Below are positions 8,455-17,436 of a DNA stretch of 38,978 nucleotides, in pieces. Numbering within the stretch: position 1 is the stretch's first letter; the number at the start of each line of letters is the position of its first letter. Below the pieces are notes generated by a model that worked only from the letters and a program-made list of their open reading frames with translations, was not told the origin of the DNA and made no database searches. The stretch is from Tannerella sp. (GTDB lineage: Bacteria; Bacteroidota; Bacteroidia; Bacteroidales; Tannerellaceae), in contig JAISNP010000022.1 in the NCBI GenBank assembly GCA_031276175.1, positions 1 through 38,978 of the forward strand, given 5' to 3'. The position numbers and the translations under genes are program-made.

Positions 8455-11400
8455 TTATTTGTTCTCCGGATTTGTAAATGAAACTTTCAACTGATGCAGG
8501 AATGTATCATTATTTTCACATCTGAAACCGGCATTGAATCTGTTTTTGTCTTCCGGTCCTATGCGCAGTGTAATTTTGTTCCATCCCTGCCGTAACGGTA
8601 ATTCTCTGTATGTACTGTTCCGATTTGTTTTATTGGCGGCATGATACGGTTTGTCGTTCAACAGAAGGGCGTTTTGCCGGGTATCCACATATAATGTCAA
8701 TTCAGGCATATTGGGTTCAATCAGCAAATCGTCCAAAGGACGGGGACTGAATATCCAGCAATCTACAACATATTCGTCGGCTTCTTTTCTGAATTTGTCT
8801 TTTGCAGTTGCCGGAAATTGCAGATTGCCGTCGCGCAAGAAAAATATATCGGCAGCATTCGTATCGGTTTGCCGACAGGGAATCCCTGCCTGCTTCAACA
8901 GGAGCGCCAGTGTGTTATATCCCTTTTCCGAGTTGGTAAATTCAGTCAATGTACTCACATAATAGTTTTTGTATTTGACGAATGCGGGCGCGGCTCCCTT
9001 TTGTTCCCTTTCGGAGCGGACGACAGCGGCTGTTTTCAGTTCTTCGGGCTGTTTGTTCCATTTGCGCCAATCGGTATTGCAGGCATTCAACAGAATATCT
9101 CCTTCGTTGACAAAGTCGCCTGAAAGTCCGTATTGCGAAGCATCACTGTTTTGAATTTCGCAGAAGTAGAAATCCGAATTTGCCAGTCCTTTAAACCATG
9201 ATTTCTGTTCAGGGATAAAAGATGATATTTTACGTTCCTCCAGAGCGACAGGTAAAGGTAAGATATTGTTGTATGCGTTTACTGTTTGAGGTACAATTCC
9301 CCAAATCCAGACGTCAGCGCCTTTGGCAGCGCTTTGCAGCAGTTTTTTCTTCTCTGCTTCCGTCGGGATTTGACTGCCGTCAACGATATACAACCGCTGT
9401 TGAGGAGTCGTCGCCTTAGTTGTGAAATTCACTCCCTGCATATCCATTATGCGCTTTAAACAGGCATTTTCACTGCCTGTAAACACGACTTCCCGATACG
9501 TATCCGTCGAAATATTCATTTTCCCTGTCCGGTTTTGCGCTGCCGGGTTATACATATAGGGTGATTCTGCCGGTTTTTCCGGCGCATAGGCTGCGCGCAT
9601 GGCGTCGTACATCGGCCAGGGTTGATACAGCGGCAATGCCGGGTCGTATCCCGGATTGAATGTGGTGCAGTAGGGACCCATCCGTTCGGGCTGTATTCCG
9701 GGAAGTCCTTCTTTATAATCCGTAAAAAAGATACCGTCTTCGGTTAAGGAAGGAGCGGCTGTCAAATCTTTCTTTCCGAGCGGAAGCGGTTGAAGCGCAT
9801 ACCATGCCATATTGAATACCGAGACGTAAGAAGCTCCCATTTTGCGCTGAGCGGCTATCAGGCTGTAACATTCGACAGCCAAGCCTTTCATACGTCCGTA
9901 TTGAGAAGTATAGGCTTCTTCGCCGTTGTATTTCGACACCTGTTCGGGAGTGCCGTAATAAGCCATGCTGTGTTCTCCGATACCCCAGGGTTTACCGATT
10001 TCCGCCCAGCGTTTCATCGAGTTTAAATCGCCGTAATGACCTACTGTTGTCGGCAGAATACCGTCGCCGTCATCTTCGCCGTCGGCGGATATCCAGGGAC
10101 GGGTAGGGTCGTTTTTCATCACAGTATTTCGCCAGTCTTCCCATGCCTGCTTTTGATACGGCATCAATTCCGGCCGGTTATAGACGTGGAGTATTACGGG
10201 TTTGTTTTCGTTGCTGATACTCCATCCGAATACGGAAGCATGATTTCTGTCCCGCAATACCAGGCGTTCGAGGTGTTGTTCGGAGGCTTCCCAAAACTTG
10301 TCGGAGTCCAGTTTAGGTCCTCCGTCGCTTGCCCAGTTGGCTGTTTCATTCAGGACGCAAATACCCATTTCGTCGGCAACATCCAGATAAAAACGGGGAT
10401 ATACCTGCGCATGAGGTCTCACCGCATTCCCGTTCATTCCTTTGATTGCAGTAAACCATGCCCAGGCGTACCGGCGGGTCAGTTGAGGCACTCCCATAAA
10501 ATGCCACGAATCACCTTTCAGTTCCACCGGTTTTCCATTTAAACATTGCCGTGTTCCCTGGAAAGTCCATTCCCGCCATCCGAAGCGTTCATATTTGGTA
10601 TCAATGACTTGCTTTTTATTGTTTACAAACAGACGCAGAGCGTACAGATTGGGATGTTCGGGCGTCCAGTAAGCCAGGTCGCCTTCCTTAACCGGAACCT
10701 GCAGGATTGTTTTGGTTTTCCCTCCGGCGGCTACCGTCAGCTTTACCGCTGCGATATCCAATGCTTTTAAACCTAATTTCCAATCGGGTACAGGAGCGGA
10801 ATGGATATCTGTTCCGGCTTTGTTTACCCATTCGCTGATAAGCCCCTGAAGTTGAATGTCCGCTTTTTCCGCAGTATTATTCTGTACGGTAACTTCCAGT
10901 TCCAAAAGATTTTTTGATACCAGCGGCTTTACATATATATCCTCCACATGAATTGGAGGCAATGCAATTAAAAATACGTCTTGCCAGATACCGGCAATAT
11001 GGTATCCCCACATTGAACCGGCAGGTACAATACGTCTGCCGATGGTGGCACGGTCTTCAAACAAAGACTGGCTTCTTACGCCAACCATGATTTCAATGGT
11101 TTCTCCGGGTACAGCCATACGGGTAATATCCACGTCAAACGGAAGAAAAAGGTCGAAATTTTCGCCGGTTTTCCTGTTGTTTACATAGACCTCCGTAAAG
11201 CCGGCGACGGCTTCGAAGTGCAGCCTGATTTGCATGTCTGTCCAGTCGGAAGGGACAGTGACCGTCTTTTTCATCCAGGCCATTTTCACGTCTTCCCATA
11301 CTTTGGGATAGGATGGATAGTTGCGATGGTCGGGACCTTCCGAACCGCGATTGGCAAAGGCGTTGATGTTCCAGGGCGAAGGTATTTTTATTTTCGTATT

Positions 11401-11784
11401 ACTCCACGCATTGCCGGCAGGCAGGGGTAATTCGGACGCTGTCCCTTTTCCCTGCACATAATTTTCGGGCAGTTCTACGGCTTGAAAATTCCAAAGTCCG
11501 TTCAGGCAGATTTCTTTTCGATATTCTTTTTCCGTTTTATTGACGAAGCCTTCATGCGGCGCAAACGTTTTACTGTAGATGGTTTGTCCGTTCAGGGAGA
11601 AAACGGTTGTACATAAAAAGATACACAACAGAATAGAAGATCCCCACCGGTGATAGCGATTCGTCAAATCGCATCCGCGAGGCGGGTTGACATCGTACGA
11701 AGGATTATTCCGGGCAAACGCCCACCAATCTGTCAGGAAGATGTTCACAAGTGACAGAATGATTCTTATCAATCTAATTTTCAT
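8455..11784 (-). CDS. GH2 glycosidase (beta-galactosidase/glucuronidase-like) with a GH43-derived N-terminal graft
   Basis: A 1109-residue protein. Residues about 65-1000 are a GH2 enzyme: jelly-roll domain (LNGLWNFQ, about 95-250), immunoglobulin-like domain, then the TIM barrel with acid/base E526 in SISNEN and nucleophile E604 in GIGEHSM. The C-terminal 400 residues are additional beta-rich domains. The first 45 residues are odd: a signal peptide ending WAFARNNP and the stretch DVNPPRGCDLTNRYH match the N-terminus of the neighbouring GH43 enzymes with about 25 residues deleted; a second hydrophobic segment (SSILLCIFLCTTVF, about 48-62), probably the original GH2 signal peptide, follows. 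No ATG exists at the junction, so the fused start at 11784 appears to be the only normal one. Export and anchoring of the product may therefore be altered. Confidence 0.9.
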   Translation of the reverse strand: MKIRLIRIILSLVNIFLTDWWAFARNNPSYDVNPPRGCDLTNRYHRWGSSILLCIFLCTTVFSLNGQTIYSKTFAPHEGFVNKTEKEYRKEICLNGLWNFQAVELPENYVQGKGTASELPLPAGNAWSNTKIKIPSPWNINAFANRGSEGPDHRNYPSYPKVWEDVKMAWMKKTVTVPSDWTDMQIRLHFEAVAGFTEVYVNNRKTGENFDLFLPFDVDITRMAVPGETIEIMVGVRSQSLFEDRATIGRRIVPAGSMWGYHIAGIWQDVFLIALPPIHVEDIYVKPLVSKNLLELEVTVQNNTAEKADIQLQGLISEWVNKAGTDIHSAPVPDWKLGLKALDIAAVKLTVAAGGKTKTILQVPVKEGDLAYWTPEHPNLYALRLFVNNKKQVIDTKYERFGWREWTFQGTRQCLNGKPVELKGDSWHFMGVPQLTRRYAWAWFTAIKGMNGNAVRPHAQVYPRFYLDVADEMGICVLNETANWASDGGPKLDSDKFWEASEQHLERLVLRDRNHASVFGWSISNENKPVILHVYNRPELMPYQKQAWEDWRNTVMKNDPTRPWISADGEDDGDGILPTTVGHYGDLNSMKRWAEIGKPWGIGEHSMAYYGTPEQVSKYNGEEAYTSQYGRMKGLAVECYSLIAAQRKMGASYVSVFNMAWYALQPLPLGKKDLTAAPSLTEDGIFFTDYKEGLPGIQPERMGPYCTTFNPGYDPALPLYQPWPMYDAMRAAYAPEKPAESPYMYNPAAQNRTGKMNISTDTYREVVFTGSENACLKRIMDMQGVNFTTKATTPQQRLYIVDGSQIPTEAEKKKLLQSAAKGADVWIWGIVPQTVNAYNNILPLPVALEERKISSFIPEQKSWFKGLANSDFYFCEIQNSDASQYGLSGDFVNEGDILLNACNTDWRKWNKQPEELKTAAVVRSEREQKGAAPAFVKYKNYYVSTLTEFTNSEKGYNTLALLLKQAGIPCRQTDTNAADIFFLRDGNLQFPATAKDKFRKEADEYVVDCWIFSPRPLDDLLIEPNMPELTLYVDTRQNALLLNDKPYHAANKTNRNSTYRELPLRQGWNKITLRIGPEDKNRFNAGFRCENNDTFLHQLKVSFTNPENK

Positions 11785-11790
11785 ATCTGT

Positions 11791-13044
11791 TTATTCTTTG
11801 AATACCCCCATCATCCGATAATAGTTTTCCAGTTGTTTAAGCATGATTTTTTCTCCCGCTCCTACTTCTATAAGGTCAGGTCCGTTGTCGGCTCCATATC
11901 CGCCGTAAGCAGCCGAACGGACGTCGGGGAGATAAATCGGCCATTTACCGCCGTTCCAGGTGTAACCGAAGAGGAAGGGCACGAGGCCGTAGGGCTGAAA
12001 TTCGCGTTTCCAGTCGATTTGGAATTTGATGAACGGTTCGCCGGGAACAGTGGCAATCACATAGCGGCTGTTGATGGAAATCACGGAGAAATGCACGTTG
12101 TAGTGCAACTTTTTATCATAACGCCCCGTGAAAAACAATGAATCGGCATACACCTTGATGTCTGCCGCATCGTGAGGATTGGGATACAGTTCTCCGGCAA
12201 GTTTCACCGTTTCGATGGAGAGGAGTTTGCCCATGCGGTCGATCAGGTCGTAGTTCGAGGGGCGCGGGTCGTCGGGACCCGTTCTGCCGCCGTCTTTGAA
12301 AAGTGGCGCCTGGTTGCCGCCGCCGCCCTGCACGAACAGGCAGGTGACGGTATTGTCGAAAGATTCTTCGGTATATTTGGCGGCATAACCCACATAGTCG
12401 GCCGAAATCTCGAAATTGTTCCATGCCACGTCGGGATGGCAGGCATAATTCATAATCAGCACGCGAGGCGTTCCGTCCGTGTCTTCCAGTTTGATGACGC
12501 CCACAGCATTGTCTACCGGCCCGTGCGGGATGCGTTCGGGATTGACTGCACGATAATGCTCATCGCCCAGCCACGATTCGCGCGCCCGTCCGTCATCGCG
12601 AAGAATCAAACGGTTGAAGCCGAGCTGCGGGAAATAGCGGTAGCCGCCCGATATGCGTGCTTCGAACATGCTTTCCGACGCCGTCTGCATTGCCGACGTA
12701 ATCCGTTCTTCCATAAAATCTATGGGGCCGGCTTGCGCGGAATGAGTATGTTGCGGGCAAAAATATACCTCTTTCAGGTGGAACCGATTTTTCAGTTTTC
12801 CCGCCAGAGGGATATTCGTATAACCTCCCAAATCAAGGGAAACAAACCCGATGCGGGAATCTCCCGCTTCGAGAATCAGTGCTCTCGCGTACAGCGAATC
12901 GTGCACGGGATAACGCGGATTCGGCGGAGTGATATTCACTTTGGCCGCTCCGGCCGACAGCCTGTCGGCGGCAGACGTTAAATTCGGACGGATTACCATA
13001 CATCCGAAAATCAGCAGAATTGACAAGCGCTTAATTTTTTTCAT
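11791..13044 (-). CDS. Secreted neutral/alkaline ceramidase-like hydrolase
   Basis: A 417-residue protein with a Sec signal peptide (residues 1-25, ending LTSAAD). The body resembles the N-terminal catalytic domain of neutral/alkaline non-lysosomal ceramidases: SAGAAKVNITPP at the start, CPQHTHSAQAGP (zinc-ligand His and neighbouring residues) and NYACHPDV. It is much shorter than true ceramidases (about 650-750 residues) because the C-terminal domain is absent, as in many Bacteroidota homologues found in glycan-degradation loci. The substrate is therefore uncertain and could be a sugar ester or amide rather than ceramide. Its stop is 7 bp from the GH2 start, consistent with an operon. Confidence 0.75.
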   Translation of the reverse strand: MKKIKRLSILLIFGCMVIRPNLTSAADRLSAGAAKVNITPPNPRYPVHDSLYARALILEAGDSRIGFVSLDLGGYTNIPLAGKLKNRFHLKEVYFCPQHTHSAQAGPIDFMEERITSAMQTASESMFEARISGGYRYFPQLGFNRLILRDDGRARESWLGDEHYRAVNPERIPHGPVDNAVGVIKLEDTDGTPRVLIMNYACHPDVAWNNFEISADYVGYAAKYTEESFDNTVTCLFVQGGGGNQAPLFKDGGRTGPDDPRPSNYDLIDRMGKLLSIETVKLAGELYPNPHDAADIKVYADSLFFTGRYDKKLHYNVHFSVISINSRYVIATVPGEPFIKFQIDWKREFQPYGLVPFLFGYTWNGGKWPIYLPDVRSAAYGGYGADNGPDLIEVGAGEKIMLKQLENYYRMMGVFKE

Positions 13045-13092
13045 TTGTGTATGCTGCTTTAAAACTGTTTATTATTATGCAGGTGACGACAA

Positions 13093-14412
13093 TTATTGTT
13101 CCGTCCCCAGGTTGCCTTGGATGTAGACATTCTTTGCCTCGTTAATAATGTTCACTTTTCCTCTGACCGTATTTTCGCTTACGATTGCACGCGACACGCG
13201 ATTGCCGACAGATACCTGCGGCGCATCCTGCATGAAGTCGCATCCGCGGATGACGACCGTGCCGCTGTTTGCCCGAATGGCCGGCCTGTTTTCTTTATTT
13301 CTGTCCCACTGGACGAAGATGCAGTCGGAGAATCCGACCGTTCCGCGACCTTCTATCACGGCGTTTTGATTGCATGGCCCCCAGAAGGCGCAGTTGACGA
13401 ACCGCACGTTGCCGCGGTTGGCTTCCGTCACGACGACCATTGTCGGGTCGACGCCGTCCATGGCCACAAATTCGCCGTTGGTGATGAGCAGGCCGTAAGG
13501 CGCGCTTTGTTCGACGAGTACGGAGTTGTGGCAGGCATCGGCGCCGATGCCGAGGAAGTTACCGTTACATGCGCCCCTGTCGCCGGAGCTTGCGCCGAAC
13601 TTGTATCCCGTCTTATATCCGAAGCAGAACGTATTCAGTACGTAATGCCAGTCGGTGCGCTCGAAGATGAATGCTTCGCCGTTTTCTTTTTGCCAGTTGA
13701 GGAGCGTCGGCTTCATGCTCCACCAGGGATTCCAGTGTACGTTTTCGATTCGTCCGATGTCGTATATCCCATCCACAAAGATACCGCGCCGCAGGGCTTG
13801 TCCGCTGATGTTGCGGATAAGCGCGCGTTCGTTTTTCGAGGCGTCGATGGCATTGTAGGGATTGAGCATTTCGACGTCGAGCAGGGCAGGATTTTTCCCT
13901 CTCATGGCGACAGCCCAGGGATAGGCGTCGGGGATTTTATCCGGGTCTTGAAGCGGCCAGTACATGACGACGCCCCGCAGCGTGCTGTTGGTATTAAGCG
14001 TGATGCACGGAGCGGCGTGTTCATTGCCGCGGTTGCCGGTGACGAGCAGCGTCGTGCCGTCGTCGCCCGGACGCGGCAGTCCGGCGTTGCGGATGCCGTT
14101 GTGCGACGGAACGGATTCGATGCTTCCTTTCAGCGTGACGGCTTGGGGAACATTCAGCGCGCCTTCCAGCAGATATGTGCCGCGGGGAATATACACCGTG
14201 CCGCCCCGCGTGCCGAACGAGTCCATCGCCTTCTGAAAAGCTTGCGTATCGTCTGTTTTGCCGTCGCCCTTCGCGCCGAAAGCGGTTACGGAGACGACAT
14301 CGACCGATTCGGGATACGGCTCGATATTCGTGTTTTTGTTTTGTGAAAAAGAAAAGTTGCCGGCAAAAAGCAGGCAGGCGAGAGTGAGTACATAAGATTT
14401 AATACGTTTCAT
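13093..14412 (-). CDS. Secreted right-handed beta-helix protein (pectate-lyase superfamily)
   Basis: A 439-residue protein with a Sec signal (residues 1-23, FSFSQ). Residues about 36-75 (VVSVTAFGAKGDGKTDDTQAFQKAM) are the canonical entry motif of the pectate_lyase_3 / GH28-like beta-helix fold; short repeating beta-strand turns follow to the C-terminus. Such proteins are polysaccharide lyases, rhamnogalacturonan-active hydrolases or epimerases. I see no specific catalytic set that identifies the activity. It is sandwiched tightly in the operon (10 bp to the alpha/beta hydrolase, 48 bp to the ceramidase-like gene), and a pectin-related role fits the neighbours. Confidence 0.82.
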   Translation of the reverse strand: MKRIKSYVLTLACLLFAGNFSFSQNKNTNIEPYPESVDVVSVTAFGAKGDGKTDDTQAFQKAMDSFGTRGGTVYIPRGTYLLEGALNVPQAVTLKGSIESVPSHNGIRNAGLPRPGDDGTTLLVTGNRGNEHAAPCITLNTNSTLRGVVMYWPLQDPDKIPDAYPWAVAMRGKNPALLDVEMLNPYNAIDASKNERALIRNISGQALRRGIFVDGIYDIGRIENVHWNPWWSMKPTLLNWQKENGEAFIFERTDWHYVLNTFCFGYKTGYKFGASSGDRGACNGNFLGIGADACHNSVLVEQSAPYGLLITNGEFVAMDGVDPTMVVVTEANRGNVRFVNCAFWGPCNQNAVIEGRGTVGFSDCIFVQWDRNKENRPAIRANSGTVVIRGCDFMQDAPQVSVGNRVSRAIVSENTVRGKVNIINEAKNVYIQGNLGTEQ

Positions 14413-14421
14413 GAGGATTTA

Positions 14422-15909
14422 CTATTTGATGGTTTGTAATATCAGGTTTGCGATTTTGTGCGGGTCGTTTGGTTCGGTGGGGTAGTGTCCCCTGCCGTGG
14501 TCGATGACAACGGTCATTTTGCCGGCGGGGTAGCGTTTCTTCACTTCGCCGGTCTGGGTTTTCAGGTTCGGGTCGAGGCTTCCGCAGACGTGTATCAGCG
14601 GTACTTTTGCCGAGGCCAGCGGTTTCAGGTTGTCGATGGGCTGCACTTTTGCGGTCGACGCGCGCAGAATCGGGTTTTCGCCGTATATGCACGATACTTT
14701 ATCGGGGTTTTCGATTGCCCATACATACATTTCGCCCGTAGCAGCTCCCCGGCCGGCCAGCACGGGCTTGGGGGCGAAGCCTTTTCCCGTCAGATAATTG
14801 TATACGACGTCCCAGTGCCTGAGAATGGGGCCGTCGGCATTATAGGGCACGGGAGCGACGACGATATGAAATCCTGCAGCGAGGAGTTCCCCGTCTACTG
14901 CCGAATTGCCGTCCGGCCGGTCGCAACGGAAAACCCACGGATTGCCCGCCGCCGCCTGTTTGGGTGCATACACGGTGACGGAGCCTTCCACGCCTTCGAG
15001 CGAAAAAGTATATTTATCGTAGCTGCCCGTGAAATAAGGCCCCCATCTGCTTATCCATACTTTTTCGGATTCGGCGTATTCGTAACCGGCTTTGGTGAGG
15101 TAAAAATGCTTTTTCACGTACCTTTCCGGCAGGAATATGGGTTGTTCGCTTTGTTTTTCGTTGAAACTTTGTTCGATAAAACCGGCAATGATGTCCGGGT
15201 TGTTCAGGCTGTGGGGATGATGCGCCGTGCCGTCTTTGATGAGGACGGACATGCGTCCTTCGTTTGCATGATAGACACCCTGAACGGCATACGTGTTGTG
15301 CAGGATGGGGTCGATGCTTCCGCAGATATTCAGGATGGGGACGTCGTTTTGGGCAAGCAGGTGCATCGACATCAGGCTTTTTTGCGACAGTCCGGGATTG
15401 TCGGCGCAGATGGCCGAAACCTTGTCTGGATGATTCGTTCCCCAGGTATAGGCATTTGCGCCTCCGCGGCTCATTCCGATAAACGCCGGTTTGGGAGACA
15501 GGCCGTATTCGCCGACGAGGAAGTGATACCACACGTCCCACGTTTCATCCGGGTCGGTAGTAATATAAGCGATGTGAAAGCCCCGTTTCAGCAGTTCGAT
15601 TTCCGCCTGCGGGGCGTGATCCCAGTAGCATCCGCGCCACGACCATGGTTTGCCGTCCGCCGCCTGCTTCGGCACGACTACGATGCAACGTCTTGTGCCC
15701 TTTTCGGGCGCCTTGACGCCGTTTCCTTCCTGCGGCGTGGCCTTGACGGGCTTTATTTGCAGGGTCGTTTCGCTGATTACATAGTCGTAACGGTCGAAAC
15801 CGTGCCATTGCGTGTTTTCGCCGCGAACGTCCTGTGCACGGCAGGGGTAAAATACAAATAACAGCATTCCAAGCGCTGTCAACTTCATTGTGTTGATCTT
15901 TGATTTCAT
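14422..15909 (-). CDS. Secreted protein with two tandem alpha/beta-hydrolase domains, the second lacking the nucleophile
   Basis: A 495-residue protein, twice the usual length of an alpha/beta hydrolase. After a signal peptide (cleavage near residue 26; the ATG at 15888 is an alternative start) come two homologous domains. Domain 1 (about 72-250) has the nucleophile elbow GMSRGG with S147, CGSIDP (D200) and GTAHH (H230/H231). Domain 2 (about 305-495) keeps CGSLDP (D446) and DHGRGHYP (H475), but its elbow reads AGRGAA, with G388 where Ser is expected. Domain 1 is probably an active esterase on a decorated glycan; domain 2 probably binds or is structural. The homology of domains is seen in the repeated KQAA-GxPW, GFHI and NPDKVS blocks. 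Confidence 0.82.
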   Translation of the reverse strand: MKSKINTMKLTALGMLLFVFYPCRAQDVRGENTQWHGFDRYDYVISETTLQIKPVKATPQEGNGVKAPEKGTRRCIVVVPKQAADGKPWSWRGCYWDHAPQAEIELLKRGFHIAYITTDPDETWDVWYHFLVGEYGLSPKPAFIGMSRGGANAYTWGTNHPDKVSAICADNPGLSQKSLMSMHLLAQNDVPILNICGSIDPILHNTYAVQGVYHANEGRMSVLIKDGTAHHPHSLNNPDIIAGFIEQSFNEKQSEQPIFLPERYVKKHFYLTKAGYEYAESEKVWISRWGPYFTGSYDKYTFSLEGVEGSVTVYAPKQAAAGNPWVFRCDRPDGNSAVDGELLAAGFHIVVAPVPYNADGPILRHWDVVYNYLTGKGFAPKPVLAGRGAATGEMYVWAIENPDKVSCIYGENPILRASTAKVQPIDNLKPLASAKVPLIHVCGSLDPNLKTQTGEVKKRYPAGKMTVVIDHGRGHYPTEPNDPHKIANLILQTIK

Positions 15910-15974
15910 TTTGTTTTGTTTTAAATACTTTTATGCTATTCCTACTATTATGTCATGTGATGTTCCGAAATGTT

Positions 15975-16061
15975 CATTAGCATCCGCATGTCATCTCCCA
16001 TCCTTTCCACCGTTCGGAGAATCTCCCTTCGCCATGCGGTTTCAATTGACGGACGCTAATG
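15975..16061. repeat. Imperfect inverted repeat between esterase and double-hydrolase genes
   Basis: CATTAGCATCCG (15975-15986) pairs with CGGACGCTAATG (16050-16061) in 11 of 12 positions, enclosing 63 bp that contain a second pair, CCGCATG (15984-15990) and CATGCGG (16033-16039). It occupies the 195-bp gap inside an otherwise tight operon. It could be an RNA hairpin or the remnant of a small inverted-repeat element. Confidence 0.55.
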
Positions 16062-16108
16062 GATATTTTGGAATTGTATCCGTTATCTTCCTTTTTCATG
16101 TCGCTCAT
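15977..16108 (-). CDS. Possible 43-residue small protein translationally coupled to the esterase
   Basis: A short frame begins at an ATG that overlaps the esterase stop codon (ATGA, 16108-16105) and ends at TAA/TGA about 43 codons later. The peptide starts MSDMKKEDNGYNSKIS and is hydrophilic and charged with two Cys near the end. The overlap favours translational coupling, but the frame lies wholly in the inverted-repeat region and has no recognisable domain, so it may be fortuitous. Confidence 0.25.
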   Translation of the reverse strand: MSDMKKEDNGYNSKISISVRQLKPHGEGRFSERWKGWEMTCGC

Positions 16109-17418
16109 TTGATTACTCCCAGCTTTTCCAGCGTCCAGTTTTCGAATGCGGCGTTTTGTTCGGGGAAATGCCAGTGAGCTGTTTCGGTGTATACTTTCAG
16201 CGTTTTGTCTGCACGGATGACGTTGTATGCCGAAAACATGGTAGTAGGCGGGCAAGCGGTGTCGTTGAATCCCCATGTGAAATATCCGGGTGTTTGCAGC
16301 GTCCGGGCAAAATTCACCACGTCGTAATATTTGGCCGTTTCGAGCAACTGTTCGACGTGTGGACGGTTCTTCAGCCCCGGCCATCCGCCCGGTCGTCCGT
16401 GCATGAATCCGGACAAATCGCACGTGCCGGGATGCCTCGAAGCAAAACATTTTATGCGCGGGTCGAGGGCAGCCGTCACCACCGCCAGGGCGCCACCCTG
16501 ACTGCCGCCTATTACTGCGACGTTCTGTCCGTCGAAGGCCGGCAGGGTGTAAATGAAATCGACAGCCCGCCGACATCCGACGTATACACGCTTGAAATAA
16601 TATTTGTCTTTGTTGTCCATATTGTAAAACGCATAGCCGTTGAGCGCCGCCGAAGCGAGATCGCCGTAAACATGCTGCGGCAGGTTGACGGGGATGCCGT
16701 GTATGCCTATTTCCAGCGTGATTACGCCGCGGCCGGCGAGCGCCCTGTCGCCCGTGAACGAATGTACGCCGGCGCCCGGAACGCGCAGTACGGCCGGATA
16801 TGTCCCCGGCTGCTTCGGTATGCAAAGCATCCCGTAGATGTAACTGCCGCGGGCGTCGTTCTGGAAGCGGATATGGTACACGTCAAGGGCGGACGTGCAG
16901 AGGTCGGGTTGCAAGGTCAACAGCGGTTCCAGCGGAATTTGTGCGGCATCGGCTTTCGCCCTGTCCCAGAAAGCCTTAAAATCGTCGGGCATTACCTGCG
17001 TCGGGAGGATGTTTTCAGGCTCATAGCCTACATTCGTGTACGATGAATAAGTCGTATTGTCTATCGTGAAACTTGCGCGCACGGTCTGGAAACCGGGCGA
17101 TTTCAATCCGGGCGTCTTGAGTTTGGCCGTCGCGTTTTTAATCTCCAGTTTCAGTTTTTTCACCGGCGGCATGGCTTCCGGTCCGTATTCGCAATCGACG
17201 GTGATGTTGTTAAGCGGCGTCTTGTCGCGAATCACGGAAATCTCAAACTCGGCATCTTCGCCCGTGCGGTAAATCCAGTCCGCCCTGTCGGGTTTCACCG
17301 TCACGGTATAAAGCGTCTGAGACGGTTGCGCAAACAGTGCGACCGTTCCCGTCAGGCAAACGATACCGGCGAATAATCTTCTTAAAATTGCGTTCGGCAT
17401 TTTCATGTTACTTTTCAT
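16105..17418 (-). CDS. Secreted acetyl-xylan-esterase-like (AXE1 family) esterase
   Basis: A 437-residue protein with a Sec signal (residues 8-31, ending LFAQ); ATGs at 17406 and 17400 are alternative starts. Residues about 35-130 form a beta-rich N-terminal domain, and about 140-437 an AXE1-type alpha/beta hydrolase: IGGSQGGA with nucleophile S306, WGFNDTACPP with D386, and ETAHWHF with H415 or H417. AXE1/cephalosporin-C deacetylases remove acetyl groups from xylo-oligosaccharides. It is the first gene of the minus-strand cluster and would de-acetylate the substrate before the glycosidases. Upstream lies array 3, divergent from a glycosyltransferase. Confidence 0.88.
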   Translation of the reverse strand: MKSNMKMPNAILRRLFAGIVCLTGTVALFAQPSQTLYTVTVKPDRADWIYRTGEDAEFEISVIRDKTPLNNITVDCEYGPEAMPPVKKLKLEIKNATAKLKTPGLKSPGFQTVRASFTIDNTTYSSYTNVGYEPENILPTQVMPDDFKAFWDRAKADAAQIPLEPLLTLQPDLCTSALDVYHIRFQNDARGSYIYGMLCIPKQPGTYPAVLRVPGAGVHSFTGDRALAGRGVITLEIGIHGIPVNLPQHVYGDLASAALNGYAFYNMDNKDKYYFKRVYVGCRRAVDFIYTLPAFDGQNVAVIGGSQGGALAVVTAALDPRIKCFASRHPGTCDLSGFMHGRPGGWPGLKNRPHVEQLLETAKYYDVVNFARTLQTPGYFTWGFNDTACPPTTMFSAYNVIRADKTLKVYTETAHWHFPEQNAAFENWTLEKLGVIK

Positions 17419-17436
17419 AGCGTGTGGATATTTATT

